From Ruegeria atlantica (GTDB taxonomy: Bacteria > Pseudomonadota > Alphaproteobacteria > Rhodobacterales > Rhodobacteraceae): a DNA stretch of 32,800 nt. The first letter of the stretch is position 1; each line of letters starts with the position of its first letter. The stretch is from positions 1-32,800 of the forward strand of contig NZ_CYPU01000042.1 of NCBI RefSeq assembly GCF_001458195.1, in the 5' to 3' direction. The position numbers and the translations under genes were made by a program. This document shows, in pieces, positions 25,345 through 32,800 of this stretch. Below the pieces are notes generated by a model, which saw nothing but the letters and a program-made list of their open reading frames with translations, made no database searches and was not told the origin of the DNA.

Positions 25345-25516
25345 GCAAAACTATGGGCGAACTACGCAAACTTATGGGGTGCGCGAAGTGTTATGCGCAA
25401 ACCTACAAAATCTGTAGGGACGCGCATAACGCTGCATTCCTCTCATTGATTTTATTCAAAAAATCTGGGTGCCGTCGCCCATAATTTTGCACAGCAATTG
25501 CCCATAAGTTTGCGCG
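25345..25516. repeat. Four-copy CGCAAA(A)CTTATGGG motif array, two direct and two inverted
   Basis: Forward copies lie at 25345-25359 (GCAAAACTATGGGCG) and 25365-25378 (CGCAAACTTATGGG). Inverted copies lie at 25476-25490 (one mismatch to the first) and 25501-25514 (perfect to the second). The two forward and two inverted copies flank the nested palindrome at 25390-25430 on both sides. Such paired, oppositely oriented short sites around a palindromic core resemble recombinase or replication-protein binding regions. Confidence 0.7.
25390..25430. repeat. Nested palindrome at the centre of the motif array
   Basis: An outer 9-bp pair GTTATGCGC (25390-25398) / GCGCATAAC (25422-25430) encloses an inner 6-bp pair CCTACA (25402-25407) / TGTAGG (25413-25418) with a 5-base loop. 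Part of the right arm, TGTAGGGACGCGCAT (25413-25427), recurs exactly at 25736-25750, 323 bases to the right. Confidence 0.75.
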
Positions 25517-25735
25517 GTTCACCATTCGCGCTCAATTTTCGATTGTCGTAGTGTGGCTCGATCAACTTGAACGCACCAAAACTCAATCAATAGTGCATTT
25601 TGACTAGAATGATTCAACCCAAAACCGAACAACACACCTCAATTGCGAGGTTGTAGTAGATCCCTTTCAATGTAATGCGGCCAAGTCGGCCTTCTCGCAG
25701 GCAGCCAACTAGTACTTTGGCGACATAAAAAAGAT

Positions 25736-25750
25736 TGTAGGGACGCGCAT
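25736..25750 (+). repeat. Second exact copy of the 15-base TGTAGGGACGCGCAT motif
   Basis: Identical to 25413-25427, the right arm of the nested palindrome. This copy has no matching left arm beside it, so it may be a half site or the leftover edge of a second unit. Confidence 0.65.
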
Positions 25751-25770
25751 TTCCAAACTGTCTTCAGAGG

Positions 25771-25828
25771 CAGATCAGCTAGCGCTCCAATCTGTCAAAG
25801 CCAACAGATTGGAGCGCTAGCTGATCTG
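25771..25828. repeat. Perfect 25-bp inverted repeat overlapping the YhhJ-like stop codon
   Basis: Arms 25771-25795 and 25804-25828 are exact reverse complements, separated by 8 bases. The right arm contains the last three codons and the TAG of the permease gene (25817). On the minus strand the transcript would fold into a very stable hairpin that starts inside the coding end. No T-run follows, so it is not a standard Rho-independent terminator; transcript protection, attenuation of readthrough, or a recent inverted duplication are possible. Confidence 0.85.
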
Positions 25829-26941
25829 AGCAAGAGAACGCCGAAAAAGCCGTAGGCTCATTAGTAACAAAGCAATTCCTAACAACGTCATCCAAACGAA
25901 TTCCGGCCAGACAGTTTCAATACCAGCGCCTTTGAAAACAATAGCCTGACTTGCTGACATGTAGTGGCGTGACGGCAGAACCAAAGTACCTGCCTGCAAC
26001 CAAGCCGGCTGACCTTCAATTGGGGTTTCCCCACCTGACAGCATTAGCATTGGCAGCACAATCAACATGACCAGAAGCGCGAACTGCGCCATAGAGCGCG
26101 CGATGGTTGCCAGAAACACCCCAAGCGCCGTCGCAGTAAAAAGAAACAACGCCGTGCCAACCAAAAACAACATCTTGGATCCAGCGATACTGATGCCCAA
26201 AGAACCCTGCATCACAAAGGTTAGTGAAAGACCAGCGGCGACCAAAACCACTGCTGCATTCGCCCAAATTTTGGCAATGGCAATGTCAAAAGGAGCAAGC
26301 GGCATGGCAAGGAGATGTTCAATAGTCCCGTGCTCTCGTTCTCTGATCATCGCAGCTCCGGTCAAAATAGTTGTGAGCCACATGATCTGGCCAATCAAAG
26401 CAACGATACCAGCAAAACGTACAGTATCTCGATTTGGGTTGAAGGCGCTTCTTAGAATGACACTGATTGAGGGAGCATCAACTAGATCGATACCAATTGC
26501 ATAACGATGTATTTCAGCGTTCAAGATACTGGTGATGTAGTTTGCACCAATACCGGCCTGTTCCATTGCGGTTGCGTCAATAAGAACTTGAATCTCCGGA
26601 CTGCGTCCTGCGCGCAGATCCCTTTCGAATCCGGGGGGCACAGCCACAACGAAAATAAAGCGCCCAGCATCCATGTAAGCAGGTCCTTTTCCGGGTTCGA
26701 TTTGGACGACCGGTTGGAACTCTGGTGGGAAAAACGCTGTGGCAAGTGCTCGAGAAAGTGGCGAGTCGTCTTCATCCGCAAACGCTATCGAGGCGTTGTT
26801 TACAGAACTTGCCACTCCCGTTGCTTCCATGATTGGGGCCAGCGTGAAAGACCAAACCAATAATGCCATCATCACCCAATCACGGCGCAGGCTCATCACT
26901 TCCTTCAAACCTAGCCAGAATATGCAGTAGAAGCGCTGCAT
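25817..26941 (-). CDS. yhhJ: ABC-2 type transporter permease, YhhJ-like
   Basis: The 374-residue protein has the ABC2 permease layout: one N-terminal membrane helix (about 22-40), a large periplasmic domain (about 45-170), then five hydrophobic helices (about 180-365) and the typical REREHGTIEHLLAMPLAPFD coupling region (about 205-225). Sequence and place match YhhJ of the yhiI-rbbA-yhhJ cluster. It starts immediately after the stop of the RbbA-like gene (TGA-ATG, no gap), so the two are translationally coupled and likely form one exporter with the HlyD-type protein. The substrate is unknown; drug or lipid export is usual for the group. The stop codon lies inside a perfect 25-bp inverted repeat, which may end or protect the operon transcript. 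Confidence 0.9.
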   Translation of the reverse strand: MQRFYCIFWLGLKEVMSLRRDWVMMALLVWSFTLAPIMEATGVASSVNNASIAFADEDDSPLSRALATAFFPPEFQPVVQIEPGKGPAYMDAGRFIFVVAVPPGFERDLRAGRSPEIQVLIDATAMEQAGIGANYITSILNAEIHRYAIGIDLVDAPSISVILRSAFNPNRDTVRFAGIVALIGQIMWLTTILTGAAMIREREHGTIEHLLAMPLAPFDIAIAKIWANAAVVLVAAGLSLTFVMQGSLGISIAGSKMLFLVGTALFLFTATALGVFLATIARSMAQFALLVMLIVLPMLMLSGGETPIEGQPAWLQAGTLVLPSRHYMSASQAIVFKGAGIETVWPEFVWMTLLGIALLLMSLRLFRRSLAQIS

Positions 26942-29641
26942 TCACTTCTCCTGCGCCAGAAGACATAGGGCTGCGATCAGTGTCAGAACTGGTCCGAAGC
27001 AGGCGAGGGCCAGAATGTCCGGCGCAAGGGCCTCCCAACCCAAACCTTTAGTGAAGGCACCAACGTTTAGGTGTAGGAAATATGAGGAAGGCCAAAGTGA
27101 GCCCACCACTTGTGCGCCTCCTTCAAGCGTTGAAACAGGTTGCAACAGGCCTGAGAACTGGATTGTTGGGACAACTGAGGCGATGGCAGTTGCAAATGTC
27201 GCGGCCACCTGACTGGATGTCATTGTAGCGATCAACAGCCCGTAGGATGTCGTTGCCCAAACGTAAAGAAGGGCACCAACAGCCAAAGGGAAAGGATTTC
27301 CTTTTAACGGCACCCCGAAAAGAAAAACGGTCATTCCGGCCAAAAGCAGAAAGTTTGCGTAGGCGATCAAAATGTACGGAATTTGTTTGCCGACTAGAAA
27401 TTCAAGCCGCGTGGTTGGTGTCACGTAGAAATTGACAACTGACCCCAGCTCTCGTTCCTTTGCTACGCTTACGGCAGTCAAAACAGCTGGCAACATAATC
27501 AGTAAGATAGCAGGCATTGCCGGAGCCATCGCGGCGATGCTTTCAAAGCTCTGATTGTAGCGAAACCGGGGTTCGATCCTGGCGATATCTATCTGGCTTT
27601 TGCCATTGTTAAGGGCATATTCCGCGAGAAATGATTGGTGCAATCCGGAAACATAACCTTCAACCGTCTCACCCTTAAATGGGATAGCGCCGTCTACAGT
27701 TGCAAGTATCTCGGTCGGTTCACCCGTACTCATCTTTCGGTCAAAGTCAGGTGGCAACTCAACAACCAGAGAGACCTCACCTGCCACTAGACGGTCGCGC
27801 CCTTCGCGAGCGCTTTGCAGCGGCGATGTGGCTTTAAAGTAGGACGATCCGGCGAATTCAGCCGAATAAGCACGACTCTCCGGCCCCTGAGAAAGGTCAA
27901 GTACCGCGAATTCAAGCTCATCGATATCCAGCGTAATTCCAAAGCAAAAAACTAACATTAGAATAGCAGAACCCAGAAACGCGAAAGCCAGACGCACTGG
28001 GTCGCGAGCTACTTCAACGGTTTCGCGCCGCGCATAAGCCAATACACGAGAAAACGCTCCTCCCCGGGCATGGGATCTGGTCCCAAAACCCACCTCTGGC
28101 GCGACAACAGAGACTGGTTTTTCTGCTGCTTCCAATATCGAAATGAACGCGTCTTCAAGGTTCTCCGCCCCTTCAACAGCGATCAGTTCAGCCGGAGTAC
28201 CTTCCGCTAGAACTCTACCAGCATGCATAAAAGAAACGCGATCACAGCGTTCCGCCTCACCCATGAAATGAGTGGATACAAAGATCGTTACCGACTCATT
28301 TCGCGACAGCTCTATCAACAAGTCCCAGAAAGAATCGCGTGCCTCTGGATCCACACCGGATGTTGGTTCGTCGAGTATTAGCACCCGCGGACGGTGGATC
28401 ACCGCTACGGCTAGCGAAAGTCGCTGTTTGATCCCTAGGGGCAGTGCCGTCGCCAACGTATGCCGGTGCTCCTCGAGCCCAAAGCGCTCAGTGAGCTCCG
28501 AAACACGTTGTTCACGGTCGGCAATTGCAAATATCCGCGCATGCAATTGTAGGTTCTGATTGACCGACAACTCGCCATACAAGGAAAAGGCCTGGCTCAT
28601 GTAGCCTATTTCACGCCTCATTTTTCGGTCATATGCATCGACAGGGTTGCCAAACAGCAGTGCTTCACCTGAGCTGGAAGGTAACAAGCCAGTCAACATC
28701 TTCATTGTCGTGGACTTGCCGCAACCGTTTGATCCTAGAAACCCGAATATCTCTCCGCGATTGATTGTGAAGTCGACGTTGTCTACGGCCGTGAAATCAC
28801 CAAAGCGTCGTGTCAGTCCACGCGCAACTATCACTGGGCTTGCTTCTATCTGTTCATTCTTCTCGTTTTTCCCCGCCGGTTCGACGGGCAACTCCCGTGC
28901 TCTCAGACGCCGATATGCAATTTCGAGGTCGACATCACTCCCTTTCAATTCGGCGGGCTTCCCCTGAAAGATGACTTGACCCGCGTCCATCGCGACAATC
29001 CGGTCAAACCCGTCGGCTTCTTCCATGTACGCCGTCGACACTAACACCGACAGTTCAGGGTTTTTTTCTCGGATTGCGTCAATCAAAGCCCAGAATTGCC
29101 GACGCGACAACGGGTCGACCCCGGTCGTTGGCTCATCCAAAACCAAAAGTTTGGGGTCATGGATTAAAGCACAGCAAAGGCCTAGTTTTTGCTTCATTCC
29201 ACCCGAGAGTTTGCCCATCAGACGGTCTTCAAACTGCGCAAGCCCTGTCGCAGCCAATAGCGCTGCTATACGGTCATCCCGCTCTGAATGCCCTTGAGCA
29301 AAGAGACCTGAGAAGAACTCGAGGTTCTCGCGTACAGACAGCTCCGGATACAGGTTTCGACCCAGCCCTTGCGGCATGAAAGCGATGGCTGGGCAAACGC
29401 TGTGTCGATGGCCAGAATCGCCAATCGGGCCGCCTAAAACGTCGATATTGCCGGATTGCAGTTTCTTTGCGCCGGTGATCAAACCAAGCAGTGTAGACTT
29501 TCCCACCCCATCCGGCCCGATAAAGCCAACGAGCTGGCCGCCTGGCAGTTCCAACGAAACTGAATCCAATGCAACATGCTTGCGATAACGGTGCGTAACA
29601 CCTGAAATGTGAATATCGCAGGCGTCATCCTCTACTCTCAT
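26942..29641 (-). CDS. rbbA: RbbA-type ABC transporter: two ATPase domains fused to an ABC-2 permease
   Basis: The 899-residue protein starts with two ABC ATPase domains. The first (about 8-240) has Walker A GPDGVGKST, signature LSGGMKQKLGL and Walker B LLVLDEPTTGVDP. The second (about 270-500) has GSNGCGKST, a degenerate signature LPLGIKQRLSL and VLILDEPTSGVDP; the weak second signature is normal for RbbA. A membrane part (about 540-899) follows, with one helix, a large periplasmic region and about five further helices. E. coli RbbA was first named a ribosome-bound ATPase, but the architecture is that of an exporter. The start overlaps the HlyD-type stop by four bases (ATGA). With YhiI- and YhhJ-like partners it should form an efflux system. 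Confidence 0.93.
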   Translation of the reverse strand: MRVEDDACDIHISGVTHRYRKHVALDSVSLELPGGQLVGFIGPDGVGKSTLLGLITGAKKLQSGNIDVLGGPIGDSGHRHSVCPAIAFMPQGLGRNLYPELSVRENLEFFSGLFAQGHSERDDRIAALLAATGLAQFEDRLMGKLSGGMKQKLGLCCALIHDPKLLVLDEPTTGVDPLSRRQFWALIDAIREKNPELSVLVSTAYMEEADGFDRIVAMDAGQVIFQGKPAELKGSDVDLEIAYRRLRARELPVEPAGKNEKNEQIEASPVIVARGLTRRFGDFTAVDNVDFTINRGEIFGFLGSNGCGKSTTMKMLTGLLPSSSGEALLFGNPVDAYDRKMRREIGYMSQAFSLYGELSVNQNLQLHARIFAIADREQRVSELTERFGLEEHRHTLATALPLGIKQRLSLAVAVIHRPRVLILDEPTSGVDPEARDSFWDLLIELSRNESVTIFVSTHFMGEAERCDRVSFMHAGRVLAEGTPAELIAVEGAENLEDAFISILEAAEKPVSVVAPEVGFGTRSHARGGAFSRVLAYARRETVEVARDPVRLAFAFLGSAILMLVFCFGITLDIDELEFAVLDLSQGPESRAYSAEFAGSSYFKATSPLQSAREGRDRLVAGEVSLVVELPPDFDRKMSTGEPTEILATVDGAIPFKGETVEGYVSGLHQSFLAEYALNNGKSQIDIARIEPRFRYNQSFESIAAMAPAMPAILLIMLPAVLTAVSVAKERELGSVVNFYVTPTTRLEFLVGKQIPYILIAYANFLLLAGMTVFLFGVPLKGNPFPLAVGALLYVWATTSYGLLIATMTSSQVAATFATAIASVVPTIQFSGLLQPVSTLEGGAQVVGSLWPSSYFLHLNVGAFTKGLGWEALAPDILALACFGPVLTLIAALCLLAQEK

Positions 29642-30633
29642 TCGAACAGCTCTTCTGGGATGCGTTGTTCAAGCGCCTCAGGCCAAGCAGCGGCTGGGTT
29701 CAGCCGGATCACCGCGACACCGCGCAGACCGGTTTTGACGTGCTCAATCCGACTTTCAACCAAGTCTATTGGGATACGGACGCGAACGCGAAAAACCAGT
29801 TGCTCTCGCTCATCCAGGGTCTCGACCTGTTTGGGGGTGAATTGTGCCTCGGGAGAAACAAAGCTCACGTATGCAGGTATCGCATATTCCGGCAAAGCGT
29901 CGAGCACGATGCGAGCCTCAGCTCCAATGGGCAAAAGTCCAGCCTCACGCGCCGGAAGAAAAACTTCCATGTAAACATTCTCAAGGCCAAGAATAGTTAG
30001 GATTGGTTCGCCCGCGCCAACCACCTCTCCGGGTTCTGCGAGCCGGTAAAGCACGCGTCCGGGCAAAGGTGCCACTAGAGCGCTGTCTTCAATCTGTGCC
30101 TCAATCCTGCGCACTTCCGCCTCAGCGGCAGCAATACGGCTTTCTGCGGTTGCAACTCGGGCTTTGGCGGCGCCCAATACTGCTGTAGCAACCTTATGAG
30201 TGGTATCGCGATCTTCAAAAATAGTTTTGGAGATATTTTGTCCTGCCAGCAACGCCGTGGCACGATCAAGCTCTTGCTCAGCCCTGCGCTGTTCGCTTTC
30301 GCGTTGCACAACGAGCGCATCTGCTTCGGCCCTTGTCTGATTTGCCAAGGCTACTTCGGCTCTAGCCCGGTCCAGAGCGGCAGATAGCTCGTCTATGTCC
30401 ATTTCGGCCAGGATTTGACCGGTTGCAACCATACTGCCCTCTGTTGCCGTTACCTTCGCAACCCGTCCTGCACTAGTTGGTGCTATTTCGACTTGTTCCG
30501 CTTCAACCCGTCCGTTTCCTTGCACAAACCCGACCGGCAATTCATCGCCATCCTCGGCAACAACGATATACAGCAACGCACCAGCAACTACTAAACCAGC
30601 CAAAATAAGAAAAACCGATAGGTTTTTGGTCAT
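29638..30633 (-). CDS. yhiI: HlyD/MFP-family membrane fusion protein, YhiI-like
   Basis: The 331-residue protein has one N-terminal membrane anchor (LSVFLILAGLVVAGALLYIV, about 4-23), a first half-lipoyl segment (GNGRVEAEQVEIAPTSAGRV), a long Ala/Glu/Arg-rich coiled coil (about 75-180), the second half-lipoyl segment (ALVAPLPGRVLYRLAEPGEV) and a beta-barrel end. This is the periplasmic adaptor of tripartite or ABC exporters. It is the first gene of the operon with the RbbA-like and YhhJ-like genes. AGGTGAA before the ATG is the ribosome site. The 270-base divergent spacer to the phosphatase gene should carry the operon promoter; no regulator gene lies next to it and I cannot name an operator. 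Confidence 0.92.
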   Translation of the reverse strand: MTKNLSVFLILAGLVVAGALLYIVVAEDGDELPVGFVQGNGRVEAEQVEIAPTSAGRVAKVTATEGSMVATGQILAEMDIDELSAALDRARAEVALANQTRAEADALVVQRESEQRRAEQELDRATALLAGQNISKTIFEDRDTTHKVATAVLGAAKARVATAESRIAAAEAEVRRIEAQIEDSALVAPLPGRVLYRLAEPGEVVGAGEPILTILGLENVYMEVFLPAREAGLLPIGAEARIVLDALPEYAIPAYVSFVSPEAQFTPKQVETLDEREQLVFRVRVRIPIDLVESRIEHVKTGLRGVAVIRLNPAAAWPEALEQRIPEELFE

Positions 30634-30903
30634 AGCGTTTCACCTGAAACAGGGTTTCTGGCGCAGAGTTTAGTGTCTCAAAAGACTCAAAGCCTTGTTT
30701 TGGATCAAAACCGAACCGGGCACCTCAGTTCCAAGCAATCGTTTGTATGAACAACGTTTTGGGTGTTGCAGGTTCTTTCGCGATAGGTCGGAAGAAGTAG
30801 ACTTGAAGCGTTTTTGTTATCAGTTTGGTATTGAAACGGGTTGTTCTAGCGCGCAATTGCGGTCGCCGCCAACCTGCTGCGCAATACAGCGAAAGGAAAC
30901 ACT
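30634..30903. other. Divergent intergenic region, exporter operon / phosphatase
   Basis: The 270-base spacer must hold promoters in both directions. No recognisable Pho box, ECF-type element or strong palindrome was found by eye. AAGGAAA just before 30904 is the phosphatase ribosome-binding site. Short open frames in it lack protein character. Confidence 0.5.
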
Positions 30904-32607
30904 ATGACCAAAACACTGAGAGCTTGTTTGTCTTTGTGGTTGGTTGCAGTCGCTCCTGCGTACGCACAAGAACCTCCTCGTCTCGTTTTGCAGCTGACCG
31001 TTGACGCGTTTCGGGGCGATCTGCCGACACGCTACTTTGAGAATCTTGGGGAGGGTGGCCTTAAGTATTTACTAGAAAACGGTGTACACTATCTGGACGC
31101 CCATCATTGCCATGCCAATACAGAGACTGTTGTCGGGCACGCCACCTTGGCGACCGGGGCAACACCGGCAGTGCACGGGATGATCGGAAACATATGGTTC
31201 GACAGAACCTTGGACCGCGTTGTTTACAACGTTGAAGACAGCACCGCTCCGCTTCTTGGAGATGGCGCTGGCGTCAATGACGATATTGAAATTGACCCAA
31301 CACAGGCGGCAGCTGGCACAGATGGGCGGTCACCACGCGCTATGCTTGTTACGACGCTTTCGGACGAATTAAACGCTTCCACTGCTGGTGCGGCCAAGGT
31401 CTTTGGAGTTTCAATCAAAGACCGTGGGGCTATTACAATGGCGGGACAAAGCGGCAAAGCCTTCTGGTTCTCGAAAGCCGCAAATCGTTTTGTCACAAGC
31501 TCGTATTATTACGACAAATACCCTGATTGGGTTTCTGTCTGGAATGACGCATCGCCGAGTGCCTCATTTGAAGGAACCTCTTGGGAATTGATGCACCCAA
31601 AGGAAACCTATCTCTTTGGCGACCGTGACAACCAACCATGGGAGACGGATGTCGCCGGGTTCGGCATAACCTTTCCTCATCGCTACTCTTCGACGCAAAA
31701 TGGGTTTGACCCACTAGAAAATCCCTACTTTACGACCTTTTTAACGCTTAGTCCCGCTGGCGACGATCTGACGGCGCAATTTGCCAAACGATTGATTGAT
31801 GCCGAGGATATCGGGCAAGACGCGGTAACGGATTATCTGGCGATTAGCTTCTCGTCCATGGATTACGTCAACCATGTGTTTGGCCCCTCCAGTCTTGAAG
31901 CCGAGGACACGATATACCGCCTCGATCAGACTCTCATGAATCTCTTCGCGTTTATCGACGAACGGATTGGGCTGGAAAACGTTTTGATTGTTCTATCGGC
32001 GGACCACGGCACCACCGATGCGCCGGGCTATTTGGAGAGTGTTGGCATCCAAACTGGCCTTGTTGCTCCGGACACATGGGACCCGACGGAACAGATAGTC
32101 AGGCTTAAGGAGCGGTTTGGGATCACCGGGAAATTGCTTGAGGGTTATAATCACCCCTATCTCAATATCGCCCCCGAAGTATTGGCTCGCCGTGATATTG
32201 ATTTACCCACGCTGGAGTCAGCTATTGCAGAAGAGCTTCTATCCTTTCCCGATGTGGCATTCGCCGTCCCCAGTACGGCTATCGAAGCAAACCTCCTGCC
32301 CGATACCGACATCATGCGCCTGATCCGCAACAACTATCATCCGACCCGATCCGGGAACATATACGTAGTCTTCAAGCCCGGCTGGTTCATCGCAGACTTC
32401 GATGGTCTGTCCGTTACATCCACCCACGGGTCGCCGTGGCGCGGTGACACACATGTGCCGATTATCTTTGCTGGCTCGAACTTAAAACCGCAACGGGTCG
32501 CACGCCGGGTTTGCACGACTGCTCTCGCATCCACACTGTCTGCATTGTTAAGCACGGCACGTCCTAATGGTGCGAGCGGTGAGGTACTACAAGAAGTCTT
32601 GGATTAG
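30904..32607 (+). CDS. Secreted alkaline phosphatase family protein (PafA/type I phosphodiesterase-like)
   Basis: The 567-residue protein has a signal peptide ending at AYA-QEPPR (residue 21-22) and the alkaline-phosphatase-superfamily core: LTVDAFRGD with metal Asp34, the NTETVVGHATLATGATPAVH region with probable nucleophile Thr75, SSMDYVNHVFGP (Asp and His metal ligands), SADHGTTDAP, and a final STHGSPWRGDTHVPIIFAG with a metal-binding His. The Thr nucleophile and the H-G-M-I-G-N following motif are those of PafA-like periplasmic phosphate monoesterases rather than PhoA. It should free phosphate from organic phosphates in the periplasm, useful in phosphate-poor sea water. It is divergent from the exporter operon; its own stop overlaps that of a short opposite-strand reading frame. 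Confidence 0.93.
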   Translation: MTKTLRACLSLWLVAVAPAYAQEPPRLVLQLTVDAFRGDLPTRYFENLGEGGLKYLLENGVHYLDAHHCHANTETVVGHATLATGATPAVHGMIGNIWFDRTLDRVVYNVEDSTAPLLGDGAGVNDDIEIDPTQAAAGTDGRSPRAMLVTTLSDELNASTAGAAKVFGVSIKDRGAITMAGQSGKAFWFSKAANRFVTSSYYYDKYPDWVSVWNDASPSASFEGTSWELMHPKETYLFGDRDNQPWETDVAGFGITFPHRYSSTQNGFDPLENPYFTTFLTLSPAGDDLTAQFAKRLIDAEDIGQDAVTDYLAISFSSMDYVNHVFGPSSLEAEDTIYRLDQTLMNLFAFIDERIGLENVLIVLSADHGTTDAPGYLESVGIQTGLVAPDTWDPTEQIVRLKERFGITGKLLEGYNHPYLNIAPEVLARRDIDLPTLESAIAEELLSFPDVAFAVPSTAIEANLLPDTDIMRLIRNNYHPTRSGNIYVVFKPGWFIADFDGLSVTSTHGSPWRGDTHVPIIFAGSNLKPQRVARRVCTTALASTLSALLSTARPNGASGEVLQEVLD

Positions 32608-32744
32608 AGCGCTGTGAAGCGCGAGGCCTGATATTGAAGCAAGTTAGACCAGACCGCGACGGCATCGTCCACAACGCGATCCGCATATTCGTTGCTTCTT
32701 GGCAGATACGGCACTCGCCCAACGCAGCACTCTTTAGCGTACAC
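32604..32744 (-). pseudogene. Short coding-like fragment at the right edge, product unknown
   Basis: A minus-strand frame ending at 32604 reads GRVPYLPRSNEYADRVVDDA followed by VAVWSNLLQYQASRFTAL, which has a convincing protein character. In frame it opens only at a GTG at 32744, after an upstream TGA; the DNA further upstream continues protein-like in another frame (MFREVLISICV), hinting at a frameshifted larger gene that begins near or beyond the window edge. Its stop TAA lies over the phosphatase stop codon. Family not recognised. A small genuine gene of 46 residues is the alternative. Confidence 0.35.
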
Positions 32745-32800
32745 AAATGCTGATCAGAACTTCACGGAACATAACGTTCCGGCTTCGGAGACTGAATACT

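Larger units (their letters stand above)
25054..25816. other. 763-bp non-coding, palindrome-rich region
   Basis: No protein-like open frame is seen on either strand. The right two thirds hold several inverted and direct repeats listed separately: a 9-bp stem at 25249-25281, four copies of a CGCAAA-type motif around a nested palindrome at 25345-25516, a 15-base direct repeat (25413 and 25736), and a perfect 25-bp inverted repeat at the right end. The left part probably carries the SDR promoter. The pattern suggests recombination sites or a remnant of a mobile element rather than ordinary promoter DNA. Confidence 0.6.

Noticed and set aside
25771..25828. Reading the 25-bp inverted repeat as a Rho-independent terminator
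   Set aside because: No T-run follows on either strand, and the arms are far longer than needed; kept as a repeat of unknown role.
29638..30633. Several plus-strand open frames over the HlyD and RbbA genes
   Set aside because: Compositional shadows; the minus-strand proteins have complete family motifs.
30634..30903. Pho box before the alkaline phosphatase
   Set aside because: No pair of CTGTCA-like direct repeats with the right spacing was seen.

Overview
The window looks like a chromosomal segment of a marine alphaproteobacterium, most likely Rhodobacteraceae (Roseobacter group). This rests on the protein families and their neighbours: a TspO / complex-I-associated-30-like / small secreted protein operon beside photolyase genes, DUF427 next to an ABC1 kinase, and secreted proteins typical of that group. 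Base composition is moderate by eye. I see no rRNA, tRNA or CRISPR array. The left edge cuts an IS5-type transposase.

Layout. 1-1.45 kb: N-terminal piece of an IS5-like transposase, a short decayed coding stretch, and an alpha/beta hydrolase on the minus strand. 1.45-5.94 kb: a periplasmic L,D-transpeptidase and an AsmA-like protein on the plus strand, both envelope functions. 5.95-9.5 kb, minus: a small secreted protein and two translationally coupled MscS-type channels. 9.58-10.88 kb: a gene fossil in which the front of a secreted propeller-like protein, the front of an amidohydrolase (itself internally deleted) and the back of an OprB-like porin are fused out of frame; a good terminator survives behind it. 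10.9-12.1 kb: a class III nucleotide cyclase.

12.2-19.05 kb, minus, is the most interesting part. One operon encodes a secreted protein, TspO and a CIA30-like protein. The next encodes a photolyase/cryptochrome, a 46-residue DUF2256 zinc-ribbon-like protein, an FAD-domain photolyase homologue whose alpha/beta domain appears to sit at the C-terminus, a second photolyase of the PF04244 (PhrB/CryB-like) family lacking the usual iron-sulfur cysteines, and a YdeI-like protein. Each operon is preceded by the same bipartite element, (T/A)GATCC-N16-CGTAT, which fits an ECF sigma factor of the RpoE-ChrR (singlet-oxygen) type. I infer a light/singlet-oxygen stress regulon with DNA photorepair, porphyrin-linked TspO and accessory proteins.

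19.75-22.2 kb: a DCC-family thiol oxidoreductase-like protein (plus), then DUF427 and an ABC1/UbiB-like kinase (minus). 22.4-25.05 kb: an aminotransferase and a metallo-beta-lactamase-fold hydrolase transcribed divergently from a 41-bp spacer, then an SDR dehydrogenase. 25.05-25.82 kb is non-coding and rich in palindromes and repeated motifs, ending in a perfect 25-bp inverted repeat that contains the stop codon of the next gene. 25.8-30.6 kb, minus: a tightly packed HlyD / RbbA / YhhJ-type efflux operon. 30.9-32.6 kb: a secreted PafA-like alkaline phosphatase, followed by a short coding-like fragment on the opposite strand at the right edge.
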